From Paludisphaera borealis (GTDB lineage Bacteria; Planctomycetota; Planctomycetia; Isosphaerales; Isosphaeraceae): DNA of 64,000 nt. The notes under the pieces are model-generated. The model was not told the DNA's origin. It saw only the letters and a list, made by a program, of their open reading frames with translations, and made no database searches. Positions 27,173 to 37,028 of the stretch are shown piece by piece (position 1 is the stretch's first letter; every line of letters begins with the position of its first letter). The stretch covers positions 6,634,001-6,698,000 of the forward strand of contig NZ_CP019082.1 in NCBI RefSeq assembly GCF_001956985.1, given 5' to 3'. Position numbers and translations under genes: made by a program.

Positions 27173-27746
27173 AGGTCGTCAAAACGGCGTTCCACAGCAA
27201 GGCGATCATCGAAAGGCGCGGCGTTTGCTGATGATGGAACGAGGAGGGTAAGTTGGAACCACAAAGACCGCCGTCCGCGAAAATCCGAGGCTGAGTTTTC
27301 ACAATCCCGCGTTCCGGGTCGTACACTACATAGAGAGAGCGTTGCGAACCGGGCCGCGATCGGTGCGACCGCGGCGTCGCGAGGCGCCTGGCTCGCTTGA
27401 CAGAAGAACAACGCCGCAGTTGTAATGACGTACAGCGGCCTGGGCTCGCCGACGGCGGACGCCCAGTCGACTCGAATGGTCATCCAACGGAGACCTTATC
27501 GTCCGGCTCCCGGACTTTTTCGCTTGGTCGGCGATCGCTCACGGCGATCGGATCGGCTGGGCCTTTCCCGTCGCGTCGAACACGTTGACAATTCGGCCGA
27601 GACCTCAACCGGAACGAGGCTAACGCCCCTCCGTGCCGCGAGTGTTCGATGGGACGACTTGCGGACGGAATCGACCGATTCGCAGCGTCGGCTTCCTCTC
27701 GGTCGGCCAACAACCCGAACGATCGGCATTCAGGAGGATTCCAGCC
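27173..27746. other. Gene-free region upstream of prkA
   Basis: 574 bp. The plus-strand frame entering prkA is open for only 114 bp before the ATG and shows no start signal. A long minus-strand frame here is the shadow of prkA. Such a leader is expected to hold the stress-responsive promoter of the prkA operon; no motif is clear to me. Confidence 0.45.
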
Positions 27747-29804
27747 ATGTCCGCAGGATCGGATCTGATCTCGCTCATCGCTCGTCGCCAGAATCTCGAC
27801 GACTACAAGCAGAAGCACTGGACGGGCAGCTTCGCCGAGTACCTGGACCTCGTCAAACGCGACCCCAAGGTCACGCGCACCGCGTATCAGCGGCTGTACG
27901 ACATGATCTTGTCCAAGGGCACTGAGGAAATCGTCGTCAACAAGGAGAAGCTGCTCCAGTACAAGTTCTTCGAAGACCCGGACGCCAACGGCGAGGACGC
28001 CATCTTCGGGCTCGAGCGAACCCTGATCAGCCTGGTCAACATCCTCAAGAGCGCCGCGCACGGCTACGGCACCGAGCGCCGCGTGCTGCTGCTGCACGGC
28101 CCGGTCGGCAGCTCCAAGAGCACGCTCGCCCGGTTGATCAAGAAGGGGATTGAACGGTACTCGAAGATCGAGGAAGGCCGGCTGTTCACCTACGGGTGGA
28201 AGGATGACGGCGACGGCGCGGAAGAATACCTCGAATGCCCGATGCACGAGGAGCCGCTGCACCTGATCCCGCCCGAGCACCGCGCGGAAATCGTCTCGTT
28301 GCTGACCGACGAGGAGATCCCGCGCGTCTACGACCTGAAGATCGAAGGGGACCTCTGCCCATTCTGCCGGCAGATGTTCAACGAGCGGATGGAGCGGTAC
28401 AACGGCGACTGGTCGCGCGTCGTCCAGGACGTCCGGGTGCGCCGGCTGATCCTCTCCGAGCAGGACCGGATCGGAATCGGCACGTTCCAGCCGAAGGACG
28501 AGAAGAACCAGGACGCGACCGAGCTGACCGGCGACATCAACTACCGCAAGATCGCCGAGTACGGCACCGAGAGCGACCCCCGGGCGTTCAACTTCGACGG
28601 TGAATTCAACATCGCCAACCGTGGGGTGATCGAGTTCATCGAGGTCCTCAAGCTCGACGTCGCGTTCTTGTACGACCTTCTGGGCGCCAGCCAGGAACAC
28701 AAGATCAAGCCCAAGAAGTTCGCGCAGACCGACATCGACGAGGTCATCATCGGGCACACCAACGAGCCCGAGTACAAGCGGCTCCAGTCGAACGAGTTCA
28801 TGGAAGCCCTGCGCGACCGGACGGTAAAGATCGACGTCCCGTACGTGACTCGCTTGCAGGACGAGATCCAGATCTACCAGAAGGACTACAACGAGCGGAA
28901 GGTGCGCGGCAAGCGGCTGGCCCCGCACACGCTGGAAGTGGCGGCCATGTGGGCGGTTCTGACCCGGCTCGAAGAGCCCAAGAATGCCGGCCTGACGCTC
29001 ATGCAGAAGCTCAAGCTCTACAACGGCAAGACCCTGCCGGGGTTCACCGAAGACAACATCAAGGAGCTGCGCGAGGAGTCGGAGCGCGAGGGGATGCTGG
29101 GCATCAGCCCGCGGTACGTGCAGGACAAGATCTCCAACGCATTGGTGGCGCATCCCACCGAGCGCTCGATCAACCCGTTCATGGTTCTCAACGAGTTGGA
29201 GACGGGGCTCAAGCACCACTCGCTGATCAACAGCGACGAGACCCGCAAACACTACCGCCACCTGCTGTCGCTGGTGAAGGAGGAGTACGAGGACATCGTG
29301 AAGAACGAAGTCCAGCGGGCGATCGCCGCCGATGAAGACGCCCTGACCCGGCTCTGCGGCAACTACATCGACAACGTCAAGGCGTACACCCAGCGCGAGA
29401 AGGTCAAGAACAAGTACACCGGGCAGACCGAGGAGCCCGACGAGCGGCTGATGCGGTCGATCGAAGAGAAGATCGACATCCCCGAGAGCCGCAAGGACGA
29501 CTTCCGTCGCGAGATCATGAACTACATCGGCGCCTTGGCCCTCGACGGCAAGAAGTTCGACTACCGGACCAACGAACGGCTCCAGAAGGCGCTCGAGCTG
29601 AAACTGTTCCAGGATCAGAAGGATACGATCAAATTGACGACCCTGGTGTCGAGCGTGGTCGACAAGGACACACAGGAAAAGATCGACATCGTCAAGGCTC
29701 GGCTGATCCGCAACTACGGTTACGACGAAGATTCGGCGACCGACGTGCTCAATTACGTCGCCAGCATCTTCGCCCGAGGCGACGTCAAGCGCGGCGGTCA
29801 TTGA
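27747..29804 (+). CDS. prkA: PrkA serine protein kinase/AAA+ protein
   Basis: 685 aa, AGGAGG nine bases before the ATG. N-terminal AAA+ domain with Walker [10 protein letters not shown] (118-126); the C-terminal half has the PrkA kinase-like region. The zinc-like [12 protein letters not shown] and CPFCRQMF segments match the family. Length and motifs agree with PrkA/YeaG, a cytoplasmic Ser kinase or ATPase active in starvation, nitrogen stress or sporulation. First gene of the conserved prkA-yhbH-spoVR set on this strand. A 15-bp hairpin follows its stop (29827-29862), which may tune expression of the downstream genes. Confidence 0.96.
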   Translation: MSAGSDLISLIARRQNLDDYKQKHWTGSFAEYLDLVKRDPKVTRTAYQRLYDMILSKGTEEIVVNKEKLLQYKFFEDPDANGEDAIFGLERTLISLVNILKSAAHGYGTERRVLLLHGPVGSSKSTLARLIKKGIERYSKIEEGRLFTYGWKDDGDGAEEYLECPMHEEPLHLIPPEHRAEIVSLLTDEEIPRVYDLKIEGDLCPFCRQMFNERMERYNGDWSRVVQDVRVRRLILSEQDRIGIGTFQPKDEKNQDATELTGDINYRKIAEYGTESDPRAFNFDGEFNIANRGVIEFIEVLKLDVAFLYDLLGASQEHKIKPKKFAQTDIDEVIIGHTNEPEYKRLQSNEFMEALRDRTVKIDVPYVTRLQDEIQIYQKDYNERKVRGKRLAPHTLEVAAMWAVLTRLEEPKNAGLTLMQKLKLYNGKTLPGFTEDNIKELREESEREGMLGISPRYVQDKISNALVAHPTERSINPFMVLNELETGLKHHSLINSDETRKHYRHLLSLVKEEYEDIVKNEVQRAIAADEDALTRLCGNYIDNVKAYTQREKVKNKYTGQTEEPDERLMRSIEEKIDIPESRKDDFRREIMNYIGALALDGKKFDYRTNERLQKALELKLFQDQKDTIKLTTLVSSVVDKDTQEKIDIVKARLIRNYGYDEDSATDVLNYVASIFARGDVKRGGH

Positions 29805-30392
29805 CGACCGCCGCCGCGAGCCCCACCGGCCGCCGCCGTCCGGATCAGGACGGCGGCGGCCGAACGGCTTGAAGCGCGAGCGACGGGCGCCCGCTGCTGA
29901 AAACCTGGGCGACATGATGCCGCGAGGCGACAACGCCTGCGACCCCGGCGGAAGTGCGATACTGTCCTTGAATCGAAAGGGCGTCGCGGTCTACAATTTG
30001 CTGTTGAGATCGAATACCTCTTTTGGATCGGAAACCGGGATCGCGACCGTCGCGAGCAGCAACCTCGTCACCCCACCTCCACCCGACGCCGGTCTGCGAC
30101 GTTTTTCTTTCTGATCCGCACCCGCGTACGCACAACCTGATCTTTGCCATCTGAATGCCGGTCGGATCGTGGATCTCTCCGGGATGCGGGCCATCTGGCC
30201 TGCGCCGAGGGGGAGCCCGTCGCGGGGATGAGACGTCCGCGCCCGGGTCGGAAGCGGTTCGGTCCGGCTCAACAACGAGCACGCCCGGCCTCGCCAAGGG
30301 ATGGAGGAGCGAAGCCGGGTCGGTCCGGGCGCGGTCGATGCGTCGGCCATTCTCGTCAACCCAACCCACTGAGCGGCGGGGGCAAATCAGCC
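29805..30392. other. Region between prkA and yhbH with a hairpin
   Basis: 588 bp, unusually long inside a normally compact operon. A perfect 15-bp inverted repeat lies at 29827-29862. Open frames on either strand are low quality. The plus-strand frame into yhbH is open from 30144 but has no family-like sequence before 30393, so it is treated as untranslated. Confidence 0.5.
29827..29862 (+). terminator. 15-bp hairpin after prkA, no T-run
   Basis: Arms 29827-29841 (CGGCCGCCGCCGTCC) and 29848-29862 are perfect reverse complements with loop GGATCA. The following sequence is AACGGCTT, so it lacks a U-tract. It could attenuate or stabilise the prkA transcript rather than stop it completely. Confidence 0.55.
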
Positions 30393-31496
30393 GTGGTCCG
30401 AAAAATCGATCGAGATTCCAGTCGGTTCAAGCAAATCGTCCGCGGGAAGATCAAGTCCGACCTGCGCAAGTACATCACGCACGGCGAACTGATCGGCAAG
30501 TCGGGCGGCGAGTTCGTGTCGATCCCACTCCCCCAGATCGAGATCCCCGAGTTCCGCTACGGCGACAAGAACCGCGGGGGCGTGGGGCAGGGGCCGGGCG
30601 ACGTCGGCACGCCGATCGGCCGCTCCGGCGACGGCGAACCAGGGCAGGGCGCCGGCGAGGCCCCCGGCCACCACATCCTCGAAGTCGAGTTGACCCTCGA
30701 CGACCTGGCGCAGATCCTCGGCGAGGAGCTCGCGCTGCCCCGGATCGAGCCCAAGGGGCGCGCCAACATCATCGAGGAAAAAGACAAATACACCGGCATC
30801 CGCCAGGCCGGCCCCGAGAGCCTCCGCCACTTCAAGCGGACCTACAAGAAGGCCCTCAAGCGGCAGATCGCCTCCAGCCAGTACGACCCCCGCGACCCCC
30901 TGGTCATCCCGATCCGCGAGGACAAGCTCTACCGGTCGTGGAACCCGATCACCTCGCCCCAGTTCAACGCCGTGGTCCTCTACCTGATGGACGTGTCGGG
31001 CTCGATGACCGACGACCAGAAGGAGATCGTCCGGACCGAGGCGTTCTGGATCGACACCTGGCTCAAGAGCCAGTACGACGGCGTGACCACCCGCTACATC
31101 ATCCACGACGCCGTCGCCCGCGAGGTCGACGAGCACACCTTCTACCACACCCGCGAGAGCGGCGGCACGCGGATCAGCTCGGCCTACAACCTCGCCAACA
31201 AGCTGATCGACGAGTTCCATTCGCCGATCGACTGGAACATCTACGTCCTCCATTTCTCGGACGGCGACAACTGGGGCGAAGACAACCGCCAGTGCATCAG
31301 CCTGCTCCGCGACCAGCTCCTCCCCAAATGCAACCTGTTCTGCTACGGACAGGTCGAAAGCCCCTACGGATCGGGCGAGTTCTACCGCGAACTCGAAGAA
31401 GCGTTCGACGATGTTCCGAACATGGCCCTCTCCGAGATACGTAATAAGGAAGGGATCTACGACTCGATCAAGGAGTTCCTGGGACGAGGACGCTAA
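30393..31496 (+). CDS. yhbH: YhbH/YeaH (DUF444) protein
   Basis: 367 aa from GTG 30393, where the family-typical N-terminus KIDRDSSRF begins. Basic N-terminal part, then a von Willebrand-like fold with the metal-ion site [10 protein letters not shown] (Asp-x-Ser-x-Ser), [11 protein letters not shown], and [19 protein letters not shown]444 is uncharacterised but is almost always linked to prkA and spoVR. The plus-strand open frame before the GTG has no resemblance to the family. An 8-bp hairpin (31559-31577) follows before the Uma2 gene. Confidence 0.93.
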   Translation: MVRKIDRDSSRFKQIVRGKIKSDLRKYITHGELIGKSGGEFVSIPLPQIEIPEFRYGDKNRGGVGQGPGDVGTPIGRSGDGEPGQGAGEAPGHHILEVELTLDDLAQILGEELALPRIEPKGRANIIEEKDKYTGIRQAGPESLRHFKRTYKKALKRQIASSQYDPRDPLVIPIREDKLYRSWNPITSPQFNAVVLYLMDVSGSMTDDQKEIVRTEAFWIDTWLKSQYDGVTTRYIIHDAVAREVDEHTFYHTRESGGTRISSAYNLANKLIDEFHSPIDWNIYVLHFSDGDNWGEDNRQCISLLRDQLLPKCNLFCYGQVESPYGSGEFYRELEEAFDDVPNMALSEIRNKEGIYDSIKEFLGRGR

Positions 31497-31558
31497 ACGC
31501 CCCCTACCGGTTTTGTGAGCGGACTCGATGAGGCCGGTTCGGTCCCACGGCGCGCGTC

Positions 31559-31577
31559 CCGGGGTCGCAGACCCCGG
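31559..31577. repeat. 8-bp hairpin between yhbH and Uma2
   Basis: Arms CCGGGGTC (31559-31566) and GACCCCGG (31570-31577) with loop GCA are exact complements. No T-run follows; role unknown. Confidence 0.5.
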
Positions 31578-31637
31578 TTACAACCGGCGGGGCGCCTTCC
31601 CTTCACGACCCGACTGATTTTCGATGGAGCCGACGTG

Positions 31638-32336
31638 ATGCCGACCACTCTTGCCGAGACCCGCCCGGCGACCGACTCGACGATCGAGCCGTGCGTCGTC
31701 CTCCACGACGTCGATTGGTCGGGGTACGAGTCGATCCTGAAGATTCGGGGCGAACATCCCGTGCCCCGAATGGTCTATCTGGACGGGAGCCTCCTGCTCA
31801 TGTCTCCCTCGTACCCCCATGAACGCCTCGCGGAACGCCTCGGTTGGTTCATCAAGGTGATCGTCGAGGAGCTGGACGTTCCCTGCATCGCGTCGGGAAG
31901 CACGACGTTTCGGCGCGGTTCGGAAAAGGGGGGCGTTGAGGGGGACCAAACCTATTATCTAGCCTCGGTGGTCAGGGTTCGAGGAAAGACCGAGATCGAT
32001 CTCGAAATCGACCCGCCCCCCGACTTGGCCGTCGAGGTCGTCTGGACCCACAAGGCCGACGCGGCCGTCGAAGTCTACCGAAGGCTTCAGGTCCCAGAAG
32101 TCTGGGTCTGCGACGGCCGCGCGCTGACGATCCTTACGCTCCAGGCCTCGGGGCAGTACGCCCCGGCCGAATCGAGCCTCGCGGTCCCGGTCTCGGCGGC
32201 CGAGATCCAGGAATGGGCGGCGGAGCGACCCGAGGACGACGACACCGCCTGGGCGAAGGCCGTCCGCCGCTGGGTCCGCGAGGCCGTCGTCCCGCGCCGC
32301 CGGCCTGAGATCAAGATCGAACCGAACCGTGATTGA
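31638..32336 (+). CDS. Uma2 family (DUF820) putative endonuclease
   Basis: 232 aa. ATG 31638 follows GGAG. The Uma2 pattern is present: MVYLDGSLLLMSPSYPHE (Glu-rich first strand), then DLEIDPPPDLAVEVVW with the PD-(D/E)xK-type acidic residues, and VPEVWVCDG. Uma2 proteins have a restriction-endonuclease-like fold but no proven biochemical role; they are heavily expanded in planctomycetes and cyanobacteria. Its position between yhbH and spoVR, which are normally adjacent, is odd and suggests a later insertion in the operon. A second Uma2 gene lies at the right edge of the window. Confidence 0.86.
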   Translation: MPTTLAETRPATDSTIEPCVVLHDVDWSGYESILKIRGEHPVPRMVYLDGSLLLMSPSYPHERLAERLGWFIKVIVEELDVPCIASGSTTFRRGSEKGGVEGDQTYYLASVVRVRGKTEIDLEIDPPPDLAVEVVWTHKADAAVEVYRRLQVPEVWVCDGRALTILTLQASGQYAPAESSLAVPVSAAEIQEWAAERPEDDDTAWAKAVRRWVREAVVPRRRPEIKIEPNRD

Positions 32337-32387
32337 GAACGTCGTCGCGTCTAGTTGATTCCGTTGCTCGCAAGCGAGACCCGTCTC

Positions 32388-33941
32388 ATGTCGACCGTCA
32401 ACACCCACAACCTGCCCGCCGACCTCCGCGCGATCCAGATGGACACCGAGGATCATGCGCGGACTTACGGGCTCGACTTCTACGAGACGATCTTCGAAGT
32501 TCTCGACTACGACGAGATCTCGGAGATCGCCGCGTTCGGCGGATTCCCGACTCGCTACCCGCACTGGCGGTTCGGCATGGAGTACCAGCAGCTCTCCAAG
32601 GGCTACCGCTACGGGCTCCAGAAGATCTACGAGATGGTCATCAACAACGACCCGTGCTACGCCTACCTGCTGCGCTGCAACCAACTCGTCGACCAGAAGC
32701 TCGTCATGGCCCACGTCTACGGCCACAACGACTTCTTCAAGAACAATATCTGGTTCAGCCAGACGAACCGCAAGATGATGGACGAGACGGCCAACCACGG
32801 CAGCCGCATCCGCTCCATCATGGAACGGTTCGGCGAGGACGCGGTCGAGAGCTTCATCGATTCCTGCCTGTCGCTCGAGAACCTGATCGACGTCTACTCG
32901 CCCCACATCAAGCGCCGGGCCGCGGTGAATCGGTACGATTTCGCCGCCGAGGATGAAGACGACGCGCTGCCGTCGAAGTTCCAGAGCAAGGGCTACATGG
33001 ACGGCTTCATCAACCCCCCCGAAATCCTCAAGGCGGAGCTTCGCAAGAAGGAGAGCGACCGCCAGAACGCCAAGCCGATGTCGTTCCCCGAGCAGCCCGA
33101 GCGGGACGTGCTCCTGTTCCTGATCGAGCATGCCCCGCTCCAGCCCTGGCAGCGCGACGTCCTGGACATCATCCGCCAGGAGGCGTACTACTTCGCGCCC
33201 CAGGGGCAGACCAAGATCATGAACGAAGGGTGGGCCTCGTTCTGGCACTCGACGATCATGACCCAGAAGATCCTCCACCCTTCGGAGGTGGTCGACTACG
33301 CCGATCATCACTCGGGGACGATGGCCACGCAGCCGGGACGTCTCAACCCGTACAAGGTGGGCATCGAGCTGCTGCGCGACATTGAGGAACGATGGAACAA
33401 GGGGCAGTTCGGCCCGGAATGGGACGAGTGCGACAACTACGAAGTCAAACGCCGATGGGACAAGCAGGTCGGCCTGGGTCGGGAGAAGATCTTCGAGGTG
33501 CGGCGGATCCACAACGACGTGACGTTCATCGACACCTTCTTGACTCAAGACTTCTGCAAGCGACACCAGTTGTTCAGCTTCAAACATAACGACCAGAACG
33601 ACGTCTACGAGATCGAGAGCCGCGAGTTCAAGAAGATCAAGGAACGGCTCCTCTTCAACCTGACCAATTTCGGCCAGCCGATCATCCGGGTGAAAGACGG
33701 CAATTACCGCAATCGCGGCGAGCTGTACCTGAACCAGGAACACTTCGGCGTCGATCTCCGCCTGGACTACGCCCAGGACACGATTCGTCATCTTCACCGC
33801 CTCTGGACACGTCCCGTTCATCTCGAGACGACCGTCGACGGGCGGCCCACTCTGTTGTCTTTTGACGGAACCGATCACTCGATCCGCCCGTTGGGGGGTG
33901 CTTCCCATGACGCTGAGCCGAAAGATCGCCGCCGCGCTTGA
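32388..33941 (+). CDS. spoVR: SpoVR family protein
   Basis: 517 aa. SpoVR signatures run through the protein: [76 protein letters not shown], and [18 protein letters not shown]. Third member of the prkA-yhbH-spoVR set, named for B. subtilis stage V sporulation but widespread in non-sporulating bacteria. ATG 32388 fits the alignment; TTG 32355 is a possible upstream alternative. Its last 35 bp overlap the next gene. Confidence 0.95.
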   Translation: MSTVNTHNLPADLRAIQMDTEDHARTYGLDFYETIFEVLDYDEISEIAAFGGFPTRYPHWRFGMEYQQLSKGYRYGLQKIYEMVINNDPCYAYLLRCNQLVDQKLVMAHVYGHNDFFKNNIWFSQTNRKMMDETANHGSRIRSIMERFGEDAVESFIDSCLSLENLIDVYSPHIKRRAAVNRYDFAAEDEDDALPSKFQSKGYMDGFINPPEILKAELRKKESDRQNAKPMSFPEQPERDVLLFLIEHAPLQPWQRDVLDIIRQEAYYFAPQGQTKIMNEGWASFWHSTIMTQKILHPSEVVDYADHHSGTMATQPGRLNPYKVGIELLRDIEERWNKGQFGPEWDECDNYEVKRRWDKQVGLGREKIFEVRRIHNDVTFIDTFLTQDFCKRHQLFSFKHNDQNDVYEIESREFKKIKERLLFNLTNFGQPIIRVKDGNYRNRGELYLNQEHFGVDLRLDYAQDTIRHLHRLWTRPVHLETTVDGRPTLLSFDGTDHSIRPLGGASHDAEPKDRRRA

Positions 33942-34389
33942 TGAAAATACGCGGGCCTACAACCTTCCCTGCACGATCACGGTCGATGAAGGACCGAACC
34001 GGATGACCCTCGACATCACCGCCCTCGACGCAGTCGGCGTGGCGTTCGACACGCTCGAATTCGCCGCGACCAACCGCGCCGATTGGTCGTCCTCGGCCCT
34101 CAACGCCTGGGGCGATCAATTGGCGAAGCGGGTCACCTATCTCATGGAGCCGCTCCGGGTCCTCGAGATCGACGCCGGAGGCGGTGAGGTCCAGATCCGC
34201 AGCGCTGCGCCCACCCCTCGGGCTGACGCCCACGGCTTCTACGAAGTCCGGCTCAACCGCGGAGGAACCTGCCGGCTGGAACGCTACGTCTACGACGAGT
34301 CCGACCGAAAGCGCCGGCGGACCCCCTGTCACCTGACCCGCGAAGTCGTCGAGCGCCTCGCCGACGACATCGCCGCCAGCGCGGTCTGA
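33907..34389 (+). CDS. Hypothetical protein coupled to spoVR
   Basis: 160 aa. It starts inside the end of spoVR in another frame (35-bp overlap), so it should be translationally coupled. The sequence is mixed alpha/beta with [22 protein letters not shown] and a C-terminal [24 protein letters not shown] segment. No signal peptide or known domain is visible. Its tight link suggests a role with PrkA/YhbH/SpoVR; function unknown. A terminator-like hairpin follows at 34419. Confidence 0.78.
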   Translation: MTLSRKIAAALDENTRAYNLPCTITVDEGPNRMTLDITALDAVGVAFDTLEFAATNRADWSSSALNAWGDQLAKRVTYLMEPLRVLEIDAGGGEVQIRSAAPTPRADAHGFYEVRLNRGGTCRLERYVYDESDRKRRRTPCHLTREVVERLADDIAASAV

Positions 34390-34418
34390 AGACTTCCAAC
34401 AGCCGGACGACCGACTCC

Positions 34419-34453
34419 AGGCGAGATCCGTGATCCGCGGATCTCGCCTTTCA
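34419..34453 (+). terminator. Putative terminator of the prkA operon
   Basis: Perfect 12-bp stem AGGCGAGATCCG (34419-34430) with CGGATCTCGCCT (34438-34449), loop of seven, followed by TTCAT. The T-run is short, so termination strength is uncertain. Confidence 0.65.
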
Positions 34454-35798
34454 TAGGGATGTCCAGATGATCCTCGCCGATCAGCCGGTATTTGGAGTGA
34501 AGGAGTCAGCCGACCGCAAGCTGTTAAACCGCCTCACTCAGATCCGATCTCTCTTCAAATTGTTGCACCTTCGGCAGAGAAGTTGAACGTTGCCGACGGT
34601 GTTAGCGCCGCCGCGGGCGTGAGGGATGATGTGGTCGAATTCGAGATAGTCGGTTGCGCTGCAACGGACACATCGGCCGCCGTCACGATCCCAGACTTCG
34701 CGTTTGACTTCGTCAGGGATGTGTCGAGTTCGGGAGGAGGAATAATCTTCAGAGAGTAGGTATTTGTGCTTACGAACGACGCCGGTCAGTACGGCGTCGA
34801 GCTCACGCGGGTCAGTTACGAAGTAGTGGCCGGTCCCCTGCCGGGAACTTGCTTTGACTTCGAGGCAATCGGAATAAAGGTTGAGGTCGAGGATCTTCGA
34901 AGGAGGGAACGAGACGGATTTGGTTGGAGAGAGAAAGACGACCCGCTTGCCCGTGATGAGCAACTCGCCGTCGACCCGAAATTCGCTCTTGGGCGTCTCG
35001 TATCGATACACACACGGGCCGTCCCAGTGGCACGTCTCCCCGCCTTCCAGGAGTTTTGACGTCCGCACATTAGGGAGGTCGCCGTTGCGATAGCCCTCAC
35101 GCCGCTCGGCGTCGCGGATCTCTTTCCAGAAGGGGGCCACGTCCGGCTCGGATAAGCCGGTTTCGGCCTGGAGCCACTTCAGCATCTGGTGTTCTTCTGG
35201 AGTGACCACGCCATCCTGGATAGCCATCGTGATGCATTCGCGATAGAGGTCCGTTGCATGTCCGGCGAGGAACAGCGGGGTGTCGGCGTCGGATATAGCC
35301 AGTGCAAGCTTGAGCCTGGCGAGATCGTCCCGTAGCTCGGGTGTGAATCGACCGTTGCGGACCAGACGCCGCATCTCGGCGACGTACGCGTCTCGAGACA
35401 TGTCCTCCGTCAGCGCGAGGCTCTCCTTACGACTTATGCCGAGAGATCGACGAAGACTCTCGAGTTCTTCGAGTTCGTCCTGGGAGATGCGGCCGTCTCC
35501 CAGCGCCGATGAGACCGCACGGTGATACTGGGCGTTGCGCGCCTTGCCCTCGACCGAGGACGCGACCTCTGACGGAATCTCTAAGGCGGTGGTCAACCGG
35601 TCCATCGTCCGACGTTCATCCTCGGAGACCACGCCGTCGCTGAACACCTTCTGACAGTATCCCCCGTAGAACTCCTCCGCGACGATGTCGGCCTCGGCCC
35701 GCTCGATGCCACAACCGGCCACGAGGTCCGAGAAGCTGAACCGCGATGCTTTGGCTTTACGAAGTTCGCGTGTTAGCAAATGCCGGAAGCCGGACCTA

Positions 35799-36659
35799 GA
35801 GCGTGTTATGAACTTTAGTCCAGTGCAGGGCGTAGGATAGGCATGATCACCCACAAGCCCTATCCGAGCGACGCGACCGATGCGGAGTGGCAGTTCGTGC
35901 TTCCCTATCTCTGCCTGGTGCGCGAGGACGCCGCGCAGCGCGTCTACAACCTTCGCGATCTGTTCGACGGCCTTCGTTGGCTCTCCCGCAGCGGCGCCCC
36001 CTGGCGTTATCTGCCCGCCGATTTTCCTCCCTGGCACGCGGTCTACCAGCAGGCTCGTCGTTGGATCGACGCCGGCTGCTTCGAGGCCGTCGTCTCGGAT
36101 CTGCGGGTCACGATCCGTCTCGCCAAGGATCGCAAGGCCCAGCCCTCGGCGGCTGTTCTCGACAGCCGAACGCTCCGCTCCACGCCCGAGAGCGGCAACC
36201 GCGCCGGCTACAACGGTCACAAGAAGATCAAGGGGTCGAAAGTTCATATCGCCGTGGACACGCTCGGGCATTTGCTGGCGCTGGGCGTGACGCCCGCCAA
36301 CGACGACGACCGGACGCAAGTCGCCGAGCTGTGCGAGGCCGTCCAGGCGGCCACCGGCGATTCGGTGGAAGTCGCGTTCGTCGACCAGGGCTACACGGGC
36401 GAGGCGGCGGAGAGTGCCGCGGCCGACCACGGGATTCGCCTGGAAGTCGTGAAGCTGCCCGAGGCCAAGCGAGGCTTCGTCCTGTTGCCGAGGCGATGGG
36501 TGGTGGAGCGTTCGTTCGCATGGCTGACGCGATTCCGACGCCTCGCCAAGGACTACGAACGCCTGCCCGAAGTCCTCGCCGGCATGAACTTCATCGCCTT
36601 CAGCTTCCTCATGCTCCGCAAAGCCGCTCCGCTCCTGGCAACAAGTGCATAACACGCTC
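35799..36659 (+). mobile_element. IS5-family insertion sequence, 861 bp
   Basis: Terminal inverted repeats GAGCGTGTTATGAACTT and GAGCGTGTTATGCACTT (12 perfect bases, then partial identity) bound 35799-36659. A TA is duplicated at 35797-35798 and 36660-36661, as in the IS5 groups with short target duplications. Excision of the IS and one TA exactly restores the interrupted gene, which proves the boundaries. One transposase gene fills it. No accessory genes. Confidence 0.93.
35843..36652 (+). CDS. IS5-family DDE transposase
   Basis: 269 aa, one uninterrupted frame, ending seven bases before the right end. The DDE catalytic triad is visible: VLDSRT (first Asp), TPANDDDR/FVDQGYTG (second Asp region), and WVVERSFAWLTRFRRLAKDYE (Glu with the Y-2-R-3-E-6-K-type C-terminal block of IS5/IS4). 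The N-terminus (YPSDATDAEWQFVLPYL) is the DUF4096-type domain common in this group. It appears intact, so the element may still be mobile. Confidence 0.94.
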   Translation: MITHKPYPSDATDAEWQFVLPYLCLVREDAAQRVYNLRDLFDGLRWLSRSGAPWRYLPADFPPWHAVYQQARRWIDAGCFEAVVSDLRVTIRLAKDRKAQPSAAVLDSRTLRSTPESGNRAGYNGHKKIKGSKVHIAVDTLGHLLALGVTPANDDDRTQVAELCEAVQAATGDSVEVAFVDQGYTGEAAESAAADHGIRLEVVKLPEAKRGFVLLPRRWVVERSFAWLTRFRRLAKDYERLPEVLAGMNFIAFSFLMLRKAAPLLATSA

Positions 36660-37028
36660 TAAGCTTGTGCCGCTCCTTCTCTCGAGCCTTGGCGTCCTCA
36701 CGGGACTGATGAACGAGATATCCTCCACCGCCTACGGTGGCGAGGCACGCGATCGCGAGGAAAAGGAAGCCCATCGTCGAGTAGCTCGATAGATTACGTC
36801 CCCGTCGGGCTCACATGGACGGCTCAAGATGAATAGGCCCGACGGCATTAAGCCGGAGTCTACAGGGATGCAAGCTCAGAAGCAACAGTGCGTCCATTGC
36901 GGCGAGGGGCCTCGCCTTTCGCGTTTCGAACCCGCCCTTCGGCGCGGGACTTACCACCCGAGGTTGGTTATGATGCGCGAGTCGGGCTCGATCGCCACGA
37001 TCTAGCTGGATTGGACGGAGGACGACCC

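Larger units (their letters stand above)
34538..36774 (-). pseudogene. TM/TerB-like/GRAM-like/HNH nuclease gene split by an IS5 element
   Basis: The minus-strand gene reads 36774-36660, is broken by the IS (35799-36659), and resumes at 35796 to the stop at 34538. Removing the IS and one TA copy restores a single frame of 457 aa: ...RHKL-R-SGFRHLL.... Layout: one N-terminal membrane helix (about 2-20), a charged helix, four TerB-like helical units (SDGVVSEDE, GDGRISQDE, RNGRFTPEL, QDGVVTPEE; about 90-240), a GRAM/PH-like beta domain (about 295-380), and a C-terminal HNH nuclease domain with two CxxC pairs and DHIIPHARGG (about 400-457). Function is unknown; a membrane-tethered DNA nuclease, perhaps defensive, is inference. 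The frame is open into the IS antisense strand, which could be mistaken for a 705-aa protein. Confidence 0.85.

Noticed and set aside
27480-29933. 817-codon minus-strand frame opposite prkA
   Set aside because: High-GC shadow of prkA; no family motif, Val/Asp/Leu-rich mirror composition.
31959-33908. 649-codon minus-strand frame opposite spoVR
   Set aside because: Shadow of spoVR; no motifs.
34538-36655. Single 705-aa protein through the IS
   Set aside because: Its first ~285 residues would be antisense to an intact transposase gene; the IS boundaries are clear.
35797-36661. IS630/Tc1 assignment because of the TA duplication
   Set aside because: The transposase has IS5-type DDE blocks and a DUF4096-type N-terminus.
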